A stretch of DNA of 64,000 nucleotides from Gerris lacustris. Taxonomy: Eukaryota; Arthropoda; Insecta; Hemiptera; Gerridae. Both the position numbers and the translations under genes were made by a program. The DNA is taken from the NCBI GenBank assembly GCA_951217055.1, contig OX578277.1:116743904-116807903 (forward strand), read 5' to 3'. Of the stretch, positions 47,971 to 60,515 are shown piece by piece. Within the stretch, counting starts at the first letter, position 1, and every line of letters starts with the position of its first letter. Below the pieces are notes generated by a model. That model was not told where the DNA came from. It was given only the letters and a program-made list of their open reading frames with translations, and did not search any database.

Positions 47971-50389
47971 GATTCAAAACAAGCCGATGCTTTGTTTCTG
48001 TTTCAATGTCCAATATATAAATTCACATCATCTGCTGATCATATAATATATAATTAGATCCAGCATAATTAGTTTTATTCACACAAAATTTATATCAATT
48101 ACACTAAATATAAATCATTTACACTAAATATAAATCAATTTCACTAAATATTATCATAAATGTTTTTAAATAAAGCTTTAGGACAGTCAAGCTCTTGTTC
48201 GACTCATACCTGGTGTCCTAAACTATTATTTTATAACTTTAGCTAAATTAATTTTTAATAGTTTGAACGATTCACAACATCCTGTTTCAAAAAATAACGT
48301 ATTGACTCATTAATATATCATTTATCTTTATATACACGAGTCCGTGTAATTACTAAGCCGGAAGTATACAAAGGAGAACCATATTTAAATAGATTTATAA
48401 AAATATATGATTTAGTAATGGCAAAGCTATGTACTACACTCATACATACATAATGTAGCCATAGAATAATAGTTCAAACACTCGCACGAGCAAGTATTCT
48501 GTCATGTTTGTCTGATTGAAAGTGAGTTAGTTGCTCCGGTCTCCGTCAGAGTGTATTATTCAATTGTTTAACTAAATATTTCGGCCGGCTCATTATTTTG
48601 ACTTCTGAAGGATTTTTTGTCGTTATTTTAAGATAATTACGGTTTCAATTGTTAGTCAGTTTTATTTTTCGACTGCTATTTGTTTTGTTCCTTCTACGTA
48701 ATTATGTATGTAATTACATATTATGTGTTTTTTATGCAAAGGAAATGAGGTATAATTGGCTTATTTTAAACAATTTTTATGAAGGCCGGAAAATCTAAGC
48801 AAGAAAATATGTTAACACTAGGATTTGGGGCAGCGCTATGCAACGATGTTTTCTATTTAGGAATAGCTCCAATTTCTGTTGAAATTACTCAGGAATGTAA
48901 TCAACCATTAATAATTAAGAGATTTTTGGTACTATTTTCTCTCACATAGGACTAAGAATATATTAGTCAATTATGCTATGTTTTGATTCAGCTTATTAAA
49001 AATTGGTTAAAACTATAAATTAATATAATTTATTTTGTGGACTATGTGAAGTTTAGTTTTATTCCCTATATGAGACAGTTAAATTAATATATATTTATTA
49101 ATATGAGAATATTTGTTTAAGATTATCAAATCTTGGTTTAGCAGTCAGTAATAGTGCTAAACTTACGAAGAGGATGAAACCCGGAACATTTATGGATAAA
49201 CCTAAAGAGTGTAGCATCTTTAGTAACTCGTTCTTAGGGTTTCGTAGGTCACCCTAGAAACCCTTATGTGTACTGTGTACATATATTTGAAGTATATTTT
49301 GTGAAAATATATTTGTTCAAAAGGTAATCTTATCTATTGTATTCTTTTGTTTTTTGTCGTAAATTGAGATAGTAGATTAGAGGTAGAATAGAAAATATAA
49401 AGGTTTTTAGCTTCTTTATCTTTAACAATACAACCTTATCAATGAAGTCTAGAGACAAATCAAGTTTTAAATATCAAGATGCTAAAAACCTGGTGAAATT
49501 AGTCTAGAAAACAGAAACAAAAAACATTAGTTTCTGCTCCTTTTCAGTTTTTCCTTTTTTTGACAGAAATATTTGGTTAGATGTAAATATTTTCTTTGAA
49601 ACTATATTTGTGTGAAGAAGCCGCTTTTTAAAAGCATTTGTCCGTATTAGCCTCGGTCCCCTCATTACCTGACCACACCCTTGCCTTCAAGAGACATTAT
49701 CTCGAGGTAACTCAGAAACGTCCCGTCTGAGTATTCTTCTACGATGAATTATAGTTTTGCTGGCGACGACTGTCTTCCGACGTCATGTCGCCAAACTAGT
49801 CTCGTGACGTCTGCCGTAGAAAGAAATAAATCGGCCCCAAGCTTCGGTATAAACGGGTGGTAATTTGACGTAGAGGTCGTTACTTGTTATTGGGATACTC
49901 TATGCATATTACATCCGGCTCCCAAGGTAATCGATTTTAAAACCGTTTTGTATCACTAAACATGCCAGTATGTAGAGGCCTCCGGTGGGGCCCCGGGCAA
50001 AATAATATTTCGGGGCCCCATACTCCACCGCTTGGCGAGCGCAAGGAAATTCATAACAAAGTCTGCAGTATTCTTAAATTTAATTTGAACTTTTAAGTAT
50101 CTTATAATTTTCTAATACTAATCATTTTGATAATAAAAAACTATAATATCTAAATGGTTTAAATATTTTTAAATTTCTAATATTACTTTATATTAAAAAT
50201 AAAGAAAAAAATTGCGTCAAGTACTTGCTAGCAAGCAACTAAAAGGGTTTCTTCGGCCATATAAATTCAAATTTCCTAAGTACATGGTTTTTTTTTTCTA
50301 ATTAAAAAATATAAAAAAAAGTCGTACTTAGGAGGAGTATGGTGACCATATTATTATCCTTTAGCATTTTAGATATGCATTTATTTGGT
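47971..50389. other. Mostly unassigned sequence
   Basis: A short family F start (TTAGGGTTTCGTAGGTCACC) lies at 49236. A hairpin with GGGGCCCCGGGC and GGGGCCCC lies at 49993-50020. The rest showed no gene. Confidence 0.35.
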
Positions 50390-50830
50390 TATTTTAGGGG
50401 GTAAAATAGCCGCCAGTTTGGAAACGTAATGTATATTTGTGATCTACACTTCAATATACCCCACTCAAAATTTCAAAAAATAAACAAATTTTACGCGCCC
50501 CTAAAATTTCTAAAAATTAGCCTTTTTTATATTTTACTCGCGGAAATACTATTGGCCCTCAGAGATGTATATATTTTTTTTCTTTTTTTTAGGACCTGCT
50601 CTTATGGGGTAGCGGGGAGGGGGTGGTACATTTTTTGGGGTGGTTATATTTTGGCAATTTTGAGGGGTAAAATGGCCACCTTTTTGAAAACGCGGTATAT
50701 ATGTGTGATCTACTTTTAAATTCCTTCTAAATGACATCCCACCCAAAAATAAAAAATAAAATAAACAAAAAAATTGTGATTTGTTCGCAATCGCACGCTT
50801 ATGGAATAAATATTGAGTTGTGTTGTTCAA
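50390..50830 (+). mobile_element. Family G repeat, second copy
   Basis: It contains AAATAGCCGCCAGTTTGGAA, TGTATATTTGTGATCTACAC, ACCCCACTCAAAATTTC, ACTCGCGGAAATACTATTGG and a second TGTGTGATCTACTTTTAAAT block. The order matches 28700-29133. Frames at 50429-50875 are low-complexity. Confidence 0.6.
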
Positions 50831-51409
50831 AGCATTTTTACTGTTTTTGGGCAAAATGGTTTTACTTGTATCCAAATTTCAAATCTCTAGCTACACTAGG
50901 TCGAGAGATTTCAATATATTTAAAAGACATCCAAAGAAAAAAGAAAATTATATGCTTCGACACGCGAATATTATTTGATTATGTTTGTTAATTATTCTGT
51001 GGTAACTCGAGTTGTACTTAAAGTAGAACAACAAGTCAGGTTGCAAGTTGTTTAACAGAGTATTTATAGCAATATGAGTTGTGATGGTTGCTAATATATA
51101 ATATGTTGTTTTTGTATTATATTTGAAGCGGAGTTATATGGTGAAGTAGGCCGGCATGGTATTTGCAAGGTATCCTGGTTCCAGACCTGTTTAGCATCTA
51201 TCTAACAAAGATCATCTTCCTCTTGTATAAGCCTGACTCACTATCTTCCCTGACTTAGCCAGCATTCATAATACTGCTTAGTTTTATTTTGCTCTTATGA
51301 CTCATCTCCTGTATCTCTACTTTGTTAACCACCATAACCTGACAATCAATAATCCCATACTAATATCATTTTGAAATAATTGATCTATATCAATGTATGA
51401 TCGGTTATC
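50831..51409. other. Unassigned sequence
   Basis: No gene or repeat partner was recognised. Confidence 0.35.
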
Positions 51410-52345
51410 TATCTGTCTGTCGGTCTGTCCAATATTTTTGCTTGTCGACATATCTAATAAAAACGTATGAAATTTATATAGAATCTGTGGGCAACTTTCG
51501 ACAAACCATCTAAATATCTTACCTACTTATTACCTTTAAAGGTATGTGTGTTAGAAGGTGGATAATATGTGCCCCACTAATTATCAGACTAATATCTTTA
51601 AAGGTACAAAGGTCATTCAAAGGTTATTAGGTCCAAAGTTTTATTTTCTTTCAGGTACAAAGGTTCAGGTCTTATTCGATTTTGAATAAATTAAAACGAT
51701 TTGTCAAGAATAGACCATAGATGGTCCCGTAATAATTTTAACTCTGTTCACATTTCATATTGAATCAAAATAAGTGTGACACCAATGGGAATCGACAAAG
51801 GTCTCGCACCACACATTCAATTACCACATGATCATTTGTCCATTAATAGGACGCGAGGAAGCTATGTGCCACCTAAGCTTCCGAGCTTACCTAAGGCAAC
51901 GGAAGCTGTGTGATCGTTCTGAAGAACGAAAATATTTCATGTCTCCGATTTAAAAAATTCCTTGGCAGAAATCCGTTTCAGACATCAGAGAAGATTCTTG
52001 GTCTGTCTGTCTGCCTCTCAATTTTTGCAAACTAACATATCTTAAAAACTACACGTCCGATTTTATTTGAATTTGTATGGTAGGTAATAATTAGCCTATT
52101 ATTTGTCCTATACAAATTTCAACCTTGTGCACCAATTTATTTGTTTTCCATAAATGTTGTTCAATATACATTTATTATCACCTATATCATCAAAAGTACT
52201 CATCTGATTTTTATGAAATTTGGATGATTTGTCGATAATAGACCGCAGAAACCCCCAGACTAATATCAACCGTTTACAATTGAATGAATTAGACAATAAT
52301 GGCTTGTAAAAGCATAAAATCAATAAAGTAAGTGATAGAATTTTT
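51410..52345 (+). mobile_element. Two family B copies in tandem remnants
   Basis: 51410-51600 is a middle-to-end piece (CTGTCTGTCGGTCTGTCC, TTTCGACAAACCATCTAAAT, ATATGTGCCCCACTAATTAT). 51843-51878 is an isolated family end (GACGCGAGGAAGCTATGTGC). Directly after it 51880-52345 is a new start: CTTCCGAGCTTACCTAAGGC, AGAAATCCGTTTCAGAC, ACTACACGTCCGATTTTATT. The last copy lacks its end. Confidence 0.6.
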
Positions 52346-52919
52346 ATGGATTTTTTATGGCAACACACTTCAAGCAAATATTAGGAGCTTATTCTTTATC
52401 ATTGTTATTATAAAGTCATAACAGAATATTACAGTAAAATATAATTATACAGTTGAAATAACAATGACACAGGTTATTTTATGGTGTATTTAGTATTTGT
52501 ATAATAATATGGGTTTAGTTAGAAGGAGGCGAGTGTTGGTTCCGTTACGAGCCCCCTGCTGGCTGCTGGGCTCTCAGCATTGTTTCCTGCCAGGGACACT
52601 CGGGTCTCCACCAAGGTCAATAACATCATCTTCCCTCACAGCTCATCTTCTACATCACCTCAACATCAGAGCGGCTAGTCATCAGTTCCATCATCAAACA
52701 GAGACAACTTCAAATATCATTTTATAGCTCTGATGCGCTTTCAAACCACCAATAAGTTCATGATAATCAGATCCAAAACTGTGAGTTTAAGAAAATAACT
52801 AAACTGTTAATAGGAGGTCATCATTGATATGTCAATGACAAAATATTGACGATACATGTAAATTGATCAATATTATAAACATACATTGCATCAGGTTAAA
52901 GCTTGTAAGGATGAAATAT
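52346..52919. other. Unassigned sequence
   Basis: The frame at 52497-52727 is GC-richer than the surroundings but shows no recognisable domain. Confidence 0.35.
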
Positions 52920-53490
52920 TGCTTCCGAGCTTACCAAAGGTTCCGTTACGCATTGAGTTCTGAGCATGTCTCCGATTTTAACAATTCCAAGACGGAAATC
53001 CGTTTCAGACATCAGGGAACATTTTTGGTCTCGTGTCTACCTGTCTGTCTGTCGACCTGTGTGTCCGCAAATCTTTGAAACGTGTGACGATAATTTGAGT
53101 AAATGTCGACCTATTTTGATGAAATTTGGTAGACTTGTTCATTTTACCAATGCCCAGGACGAGTTCGTTGGACAACGTTATCCGTCCAAGCGTTCACGCT
53201 CAACGCTCGTGTATACGTGTACTTCAAATTTAAAATTGGAATTTTATGTCGGGAAATAATCTAACTTAATCTATTCTATGAGACAAACATTTTTTTTCTT
53301 TTTTCAAATACAATTTTTTAGTAAAACAAACAGCAACACCGCTTTGAAGTGTTAAATATCGCTAAAACTATTATTAGTTTTTACACAATAAACAATATAA
53401 CAATAATGTTAATATAACAATAAAGTACATGATCATGATAGGATACGAGGAAGCTATGTGCCACACTAAATGGCAGTCTATCTTATAGTT
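52920..53490 (+). mobile_element. Family B element carrying the A/B shared module
   Basis: It starts TTGCTTCCGAGCTTACCAAA and ends GAGGAAGCTATGTGCCACAC and TAAATGGCAGTC. The module at 53075-53240 (GTGTGACGATAATTTGAGTA, GAGTTCGTTGGACAACGTTA) is close to that at 45910. The frame at 52966-53259 is repeat translation. Confidence 0.75.
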
Positions 53491-53872
53491 TGGACTCCTC
53501 TAATCTATTAGACCATAATGTATTAGATATAGTCTTCTAACCCCAGGGTACAATTGGTAAAGGGTCCTTTCTGCCGAATAAACACACTACTGGATGTTTT
53601 CTTTCTTTTGATACTTGTTGCTTGTTCGCTTTGTCAATGATTGCCCTCAATCTCTATCCTTCAACCCGCATGTTTGATTGATTTGCTCGTTATTATTTGG
53701 GTTGACTCGTTAGAGGAGTTTTCCCTGATGATAATACTACGTATATGAGAAAGTGGAAAGCCCTCCGATACAACAACAAGCTTTTCAATCCTCGTTTCAC
53801 TTTCCTAATAGCCAAGAAACCTAATACAATTTGATTTTATATTACATTTTACAATTTTATTAAAAAAAAAGG
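53491..53872. other. Unassigned sequence
   Basis: No gene or repeat partner was recognised. Confidence 0.35.
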
Positions 53873-56800
53873 GGCTGTACACCAAGTGCGCCGGGATAGG
53901 TCGGGTCACGGGGGAAGTGCGCCAGCCCCTTTTTGAAGGGTACGGTCGAAGTGCGCCGGGTAAATCCTATCCCTTGACCCAGGTAGTCCACCCACCTCGG
54001 ACACGAATCCTCTAATCTAAAGGACTAATCGTTGTCAATATTCCCATATACCCAATATAAAGCGATTTCAAGTTACTTTGAACAAACTGCTCAGAGTGAT
54101 ATGGCGATCATTAGCAAATCTCAGTGCAAAGGAGAATCTTTAGAATGTTCTCGTAAGAACAAAATCCAAATTTAGTCAGAAGATACACTTTAATTTGTGA
54201 ATATTCAAAATGAAAAAAAAAAACTAAACAAAATCAAAATTAGTTATCATTAAACATAGGAAATTTAAGAAAATAATAAAAAATTCGAGAGAAAAATCAA
54301 TTTATTTTGTTAATATTAAAAATTAAAGAAATGTTTCTTACATAAATTACACTCACTTATAACTAAGTGCTAATATTTATTAGAAGGGCTTAAATTAACA
54401 TTAAACGTACTCATGAAAACTAAAATCTTCTGCATATGTAATTTACATTATAATACAATTGAGTCTATATTCAATAAATATAATACAAAATACATATTGA
54501 AAGGTGTAATTTATTTATGTACATACTCCTAAATAAATTAAAAATGACTTTCACATTTCAAATCTAGATACTTTATTATTATAAACAACCAGCACTAGGC
54601 GGCTTGAATCCCACATTGGTATTGGGAATTTAGCCGTGGACAGATCAATATATTTTTTCTTCAGCAAACGCTGTTAAAATTAACACCTTTTTAATTTTTA
54701 ATATATATTCAATTATTTGATGGATTTATAAGGTGTTGTGTATTTAAAAATAAACAGGACGGGAACAGTTGGAAATGGTAAAGTGGCGTATAATAAACGT
54801 AAAAAAATTAAATGCGTTAGCAGGGGTGTTGCGGTATGGATTTTGGGGGGGTGAAAAGGGGTGAATTGGGTATTATTGCGATTTCCGGCGAATGTTGACG
54901 TCGGAGAGAAAAGTGTGCCAAATAAAAGTTGTAGATCATAAAAAAATCTACAACTTTTGTATTTATGATTTTTTCACATAACCTCAAAATAATCGAGAAA
55001 AATGCGAAAAACTGTGTTTTTCGTTTTTTATTTTTTATTTTCTCAAAAATAATTTTATTTTGATGAAAAATGGTGAAAGTATACCTTTTTGAGTCTTAAA
55101 TGTACACAAAATTTTCCCAATAAAAAAATTCAGAATTTTCCGAGATAATCACGTTTTTCGCCCAAATACAATATTTTTCAAATGAAATTTGTCCTTCAGG
55201 AAATTATCGCAAAGACTTCTTTGAGGTCTCATTTTTTTCGTTTTGACTTATACTTTTTGGTAAAAAAAAAAAAAAAAAATAGTCCCCATTTAAAAACATG
55301 CTCAAAAATGGGAAAAATCAAAAAATGACTTTTGTAACAATAAATTTTTTAGTAAAAGTTGATAATTTGTTGAAATTTTTAAGTAATATTTAAAAACTGG
55401 TTACACCATTGAATTCTACAGAAAAAAATACAAAAGACCCTGCGTTTCATTATTTCATCATAAACTTTAGTTTTTAACAATATTGCCATCAACATTTAAG
55501 TAGAATAATGATAATTTATTTATTAGTCCAGTCAATAAAGACATTGTAGAGTGGATGAAATATGTTACAGTATTTAACTTCAGGGCTTTGTTAGGGCTAG
55601 TTAGGAGGTAAACATACTAAATGTCCCCACCCCTGGGGGTGAGCTTAGGGTGGGAGGGGGGTTAAAAGGTCCCAAAATTGGGTTTTTAGAGTATATCTCG
55701 AAAACGGTGGACTCTAGAAAAATATGTTACGACTAAAAATTAAAGCTGATTCAATTTCCTATAAAATTGTATCTATACATATTTGTCGAAATTCCAACGG
55801 TTTTCGAGATACACGAAATTCAAAATCTCTTAAAGGATACTTTTTCACGTTTTCTTGAATAACTCGAAAACCACAGACTCTAGCGAAAAAGAGTATGTGT
55901 ACCAAATTTAACGACATAAAATTAATTACAAAAAAATATAAGGGTCCTTGGTTTTGCCTACGGACCCTAAAAAGGTTCTCTTAAATTTTTCTCTAGAAGG
56001 AATAGATTGCGAGATTCATGGATGGGCAAATTCTTAAATTATAAAAATAGTGTTTTAATGGCTATAAAAGTAACGTTTAATGTTTATCAATTTTCTGAAC
56101 ATCTAAGTACAGTAATATGCTGTATGAAGGGATAAATTTTGTAATAGAGACATTGGGGGGGGGGGGGGGGGGGGGCAGACGCGAGAGAAGGCCATTCTTA
56201 AGAGACACGTGAAAAAGTATCCTTTAAGAGCACCCCTGAGGTAAAAATCGATTTTGAATTTCGTGTATCTCGAAAACCGTTGAAATTTCGACAAATATGT
56301 ATAGATACAATTTTATAGGAAATTGAATCAGCTTTAATTTTTAGTCGTAACATATTTTTCTAGAGTCCACCGTTTTCGAGATATACTCTAAAAACCCAAT
56401 TTTGGGACCTTTTAACCCCCCTCCCACCCTAAGCTCACCCCCAGGGGTGGGGACATTTAGTATGTTTACCTCCTAACTAGCCCTAACAAAGCCCTGAAGT
56501 TAAATACTGTAACATATTTCATCCACTCTACAATGTCTTTATTGACTGGACTAATAAATAAATTATCATTATTCTACTTAAATGTTGATGGCAATATTGT
56601 TAAAAACTAAAGTTTATGATGAAATAATGAAACGCAGGGTCTTTTGTATTTTTTTCTGTAGAATTCAATGGTGTAACCAGTTTTTAAATATTACTTAAAA
56701 ATTTCAACAAATTATCAACTTTTACTAAAAAATGTATTGTTACAAAAGTCATTTTTTGATTTTTCCCATTTTTGAGCATGTTTTTAAATGGGGACTATTT

Positions 56801-57488
56801 TTTTTTTTTTTTTTACCAAAAAGTATAAGTTAAAACGAAAAAAATGAGACCTCAAAGAAGTCTTTGCGATAATTTCCTGAAGGACAAATTTCATTTGAAA
56901 AATATTGTATTTGGGCGAAAAACGTGATTATCTCGGAAAATTCTGAATTTTTTTATTGGGAAAATTTTGTGTACATTTAAGACTCAAAAAGGTATACTTT
57001 CACCATTTTTCATCAAAATAAAATTATTTTTGAGAAAATAAAAAATAAAAAACGAAAAACACAGTTTTTCGCATTTTTCTCGATTATTTTGAGGTTATGT
57101 GAAAAAATCATAAATACAAAAGTTGTAGATTTTTTTATGATCTACAACTTTTATTTGGCACACTTTTCTCTCCGACGTCAACATTCGCCGGAAATCGCAA
57201 TAATACCCAATTCACCCCTTTTCACCCCCCCAAAATCCATACCGCAACACCCCTGCTAACGCATTTAATTTTTTTACGTTTATTATACGCCACTTTACCA
57301 TTTCCAACTGTTCCCGTCCTGTTAATAATTTTCTCTTTTTTGCCTCAAAATAAGTTAATTCGACTGGACTATATAACCCGGGATTACCTGGCCCTCACCC
57401 TTTAGACACTTTAGACTAAGAGGCTGGCGCACTTCGACCACAACCTTTTTCTAATCCGAAGGGGGGCTGGCGCACTTCGGTACCAGCC
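53873..57488. mobile_element. 3.6-kb fold-back element with GTGCGCC-bearing ends
   Basis: The outer ends are inverted. The left reads GGCTGTACACCAAGTGCGCC, AAGTGCGCCAGCCCC and GGTCGAAGTGCGCC. The right holds the inverses CTGGCGCACTTCGACC, GGGGGGCTGGCGCACTTCGG and TACCAGCC. The GTGCGCC word occurs three times at the left (53886, 53917, 53951) and its inverse twice at the right. Inside lie two 1.1-kb inverted arms. There is no transposase frame. The layout (short direct repeats in the ends plus long inverted arms) recalls Foldback-type elements, but assignment is inference. Confidence 0.75.
54753..57323. repeat. 1.1-kb near-identical inverted arms around a ~356-bp spacer
   Basis: The left arm is 54753-55850 and the right arm about 56207-57323. 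Paired words include AACAGGACGGGAACAGTTGG, GATTTCCGGCGAATGTTGAC and CCCACCCCTGGGGGTGAGCT. Only a few substitutions are visible by eye, for example near 55344/56733. There are also small differences in A/T run length and one ~20-base insertion in the right arm near 56230. The spacer holds a family D end (AAGGGTCCTTGGTTTTGCCT near 55931) and a ~21-base G run at 56155. Confidence 0.9.
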
Positions 57489-57661
57489 AAAAGTTTAGCT
57501 ACTAAAAAAAAAGTGTTATATTTTAAGATATTTTATGAAGTACGACGAACTATACGAACTACTTTCCTAGTTTCTGTATTTTCATGCACACTTGCATTCA
57601 TTCCTCTATAACATGTCGTAGAGTCAACCTCGACTTTTCTGTATTATTTATATTTTATACT

Positions 57662-57710
57662 TTGTTTGTTGCTCTGATGATGCTAATACACTTAGCGCAA
57701 CGTTAGCTAC
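57662..57710 (+). ncRNA. Hammerhead-like motif with altered core
   Basis: Plus strand: GTTGCT, core CTGATGA, one T, stem II GCTAA / loop TACAC / TTAGC, then GCAA in place of GAAA, palindromic ACGT as short stem III, then AGCTACAAC, which can pair back to GTTGCT with a bulge. The architecture is the same as at 42464-42512. The A-to-C change in the core should impair cleavage. It probably marks the repeat of a second Penelope-like element whose coding part is not here. Confidence 0.55.
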
Positions 57711-57970
57711 AACTTTCTCACTGTGTTTTATTTGGCAGCGTCTCGCTAACACACCCTCGCAATATTTATGAACTACATAATATATTAAAAAGTAAAAAGA
57801 GTAAATATTTCCAAAACACAAAGAAAAGCTATAAGTTTATAATTGGTTAGTTCTTAATGTAGAGTCGTCCTTAGTTCTATTTCTCACATGGAAATACTTA
57901 TTGGTGTTATATTGATGGCTTGTACTTATTCACACCACATGTAATGAAAGGTGTTAGGAGAGCTGCAGAC

Positions 57971-58075
57971 GCTGGAGTGCAGACTGCCCCAGCAGTACGC
58001 TGGAGTGCAGGCCACCCTAGCAGTAAGCTGGAGTGCAGGCCGCCCAGCAGTACGCTGGAGTGCATGCCGCCCACG
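57971..58075 (+). repeat. GC-rich minisatellite, unit 27-28 bp, ~3.8 copies
   Basis: The unit is GCTGGAGTGCAGGCC followed by RCCCNAGCAGTAC, repeated with minor changes and ending GCCGCCCACGC. It is strikingly GC-rich for the window. Overlapping frames on both strands come from the repeat; no protein is implied. Confidence 0.9.
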
Positions 58076-58394
58076 CTCCCTCGTGTCCGTCTCGTCCTTG
58101 GCTCTATTTTCAATTAGAGGCCAAATCATTTCAACTCGTTTTAGATCATTAACTTGAGATCTTACACGAGAAATACGAAAAATCCTTTTATATTTTGAGT
58201 TCATCCCAAGTCTTCTTCGGCTTTTTTCATTCTTTTAAAATCACGATTTTCTTACAAACCTGATTATTGCTCAGGGAACGTAATACTATTCGTTATTCAA
58301 TAGGACTTTGGATTCTTTTATAAGTTTCCAAATGGTAATGAAGATCTACAAATACCTTTATTTCTAGTTCGATGAACTTTTTTACAACAGTTTA

Positions 58395-58690
58395 CAAGAT
58401 TTTTTACAAAATTGTCGGAACAATTCTCGAGAAATAATTTCTTCACACGAGTTTTAGAGGGGTGTTGCCCACCCATTTAAGGCTAAAATACATTTGTTGA
58501 ACTCACCACGGGGTTTTAATTTTCATTGTAATCGGCCCACTAGTTGAGGTTGCCGTCTCTACACAGACGAAAATAAAAGAAACTTCACTTAAAAACGAAA
58601 AGCAAGACAATAAGAAAACATAAACATGTAATTCCTTCAAAATCTCAAATCAAATTTTTGTGGAATTACAATACTTTCTTTCTATATATT
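58395..58690 (-). mobile_element. Family C repeat, diverged
   Basis: On the minus strand it contains AAAGAAAGTATTGTAATTCC, TCGTCTGTGTAGAGACGG, TAGTGGGCCGATTACAATGA and TTCTCGAGAATTGTTCCGAC. The order is the same as the copy at 15585 but it is much diverged. Confidence 0.55.
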
Positions 58691-58784
58691 ACTTCACAAG
58701 AACAAAGTAAAACCCGGATAAAACTAAACAAATAAACATTAACAGAGATTCTAACTTACAAATGCTTACAGTTAATAACCAAAA

Positions 58785-58787
<3 letters not shown>

Positions 58788-58877
<90 letters not shown>
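58788..58877. repeat. (TA)n run then ~34-base T run
   Basis: Alternating TA from 58788 to about 58843, then T only. On the minus strand it is the A tail of the adjoining family Z retroposon followed by a TA microsatellite. Confidence 0.85.
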
Positions 58878-58878
<1 letters not shown>

Positions 58879-58962
58879 AGGTGCTTAACCATCAGTCATT
58901 AGCTCCTCTACAATTTCCAAATACAAATCTATAATAAGTTTTGAGATATATTCATTAAATAG
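58844..58962 (-). mobile_element. Family Z retroposon 3' tail with pure poly-A
   Basis: On the minus strand: TTATAGATTTGTATTTGGAA, GGAGCTAATGACTGATGGTT, AAGCACCTC, then A(34). It matches 13033-13130. The pure A tail suggests this copy is younger than the one at 13 kb, whose tail is interrupted. Confidence 0.55.
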
Positions 58963-60180
58963 TATAAGCAATTATAAGATTTAAGTACAAGATAGTATAA
59001 TATAATAAGATAATATAATAAAAATAATAGATTTAACATAAAATATTGTTATAGAATATAAATATTAATATTATCAGAAATATAAGAATAAACCAAAATA
59101 TAATGAAGTTTTATTCCAAAAAAAAACAGTAGCATGAGGTTATTTTCTTTTTTAAAGTTTTTAAATAACAATGTTTACATGCTAACTTGGTTCATAATCC
59201 CTTTAACATATTTTCAAGAATGAAATTATATTTTTAAAAAAGAAAGGAAGTTTAAAAAGTGTAATTTTACCCCAAACAAAAAACTCATTAAAAATGCATT
59301 CCTTAGTGGAAAAATACAAAACTACCTGACATTCTCAAACAAGTAGAATAACATTAGTTAAAATGAAATAGAACAACACAAAAAAAATTGGAAGCTCACA
59401 AAAGATGTAAATAGGTCTAGCATTAGTCTAGGATGTTTTTCAAGGAGGTTTGAAAGAGGAAGGTTTTACAAGGTGAGGTTATAATAGAATGTAGAGAAGG
59501 TAATAGACAGTGTTGACTCTAACCTTATGTAAGCACAAGAGTGAAAGGATAAAGAAATGCACTCAAGGATGTTTCACTCTACCAATAAGTCTTGCTTTAG
59601 AATTGTTTCTTTTTTTCTGGTTTAGTTTTTTTTTAGTTTAAGAATTCCAGCTGGCTAACCTGTAAGTTTTGTAAACACTCAAAGAGAAGATCCCTTTCCC
59701 TTTCCAATTCGGTTATTTATCTAGTGAAGGTTGGGCTCACGTGAAATCAACTTCTTTTTTTAAAAAAATAATTTAGATTATTTTTCTAAAAATAGTATTT
59801 AATTTACAATAAAAGATGTGATCCTAGTTATTATATACCTCTCCCAAGTATTATATCATTCAGCTTTAGTGATGATATAATTACTTTCTAACTTCTTTTT
59901 CTTTATGATGGATGTCTTTTACTTTTGTATCTAGAGAATGAATAATGTTAGAGAAACTATTTGGCGACGCCCAATCCATATCCACTTTTATATTAAATCT
60001 TTAAATAAAAAATAAAAGATATTAGTAATTAAGTAGGATCTGTTGCTGGAGGTGAAGGTACCGACCCGTCTCCTTTCCATTAACTTGTACACGCTGTGAC
60101 CATCACTTTAGTCAACTTTGACTCATTTAGTTGAAATTACTTAGACATGTTCCACAACATGTGTGTTGTGTTTAACAATA
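58963..60180. other. Unassigned sequence
   Basis: No gene or repeat partner was recognised. Confidence 0.35.
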
Positions 60181-60184
60181 CAGG

Positions 60185-60515
60185 TTAGGTTCGTCGGACA
60201 GGGGCAAAGTGTTCGCGTGCAACGCTCGTCAAACTGTGATATTTATATTAAACTGAAATTTGACACAGGAAATCTCTATCTATTAAACGAGGCCATCATT
60301 TTGGTAAAATTAAGAGGAGAAATGTTTTATTTCAGTAGGTTCTCTTTGTTCAGTGGAGATGAGGGAGACCACGTACATAATGGGATGAAGAAAGAAGAAG
60401 TACGGAAAATCTGTGGGGAGGAGGCCTGGCAGCGTGTCGCTCTCCAAGGGAAACAATGGAAAACAATGACGGAGATATTATATCCATGTATGGCTGTGGA
60501 CAAATTAAAATAGAG
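60185..60515 (+). pseudogene. Possible non-LTR retroelement C-terminal tail, plus module remnant
   Basis: 60185-60300 is a diverged piece of the A/B module (GTTCGTCGGACAGGGGCAAA, CGCGTGCAACGCTCG). From about 60345 composition shifts to GC-richer text whose translation, ending at the stop at 60511-60513, is KKEEVRKICGEEAWQRVALQ followed by GKQWKTMTE. This resembles the W..vA.DR..WK..tE tail found after the RT domain in several LINE families. No RT motif precedes it. A splice-acceptor-like TTTTATTTCAG lies just upstream, so a real exon cannot be excluded. Confidence 0.3.

Noticed and set aside
50429..50875. Frames of about 96-108 codons on both strands
   Set aside because: They lie in a family G repeat with homopolymer runs; the homologous copy at 28700 does not keep the frames.
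57907..58204. Several overlapping 65-92-codon frames on both strands
   Set aside because: They overlap the GC-rich minisatellite, which keeps all frames open; no domain is recognisable.
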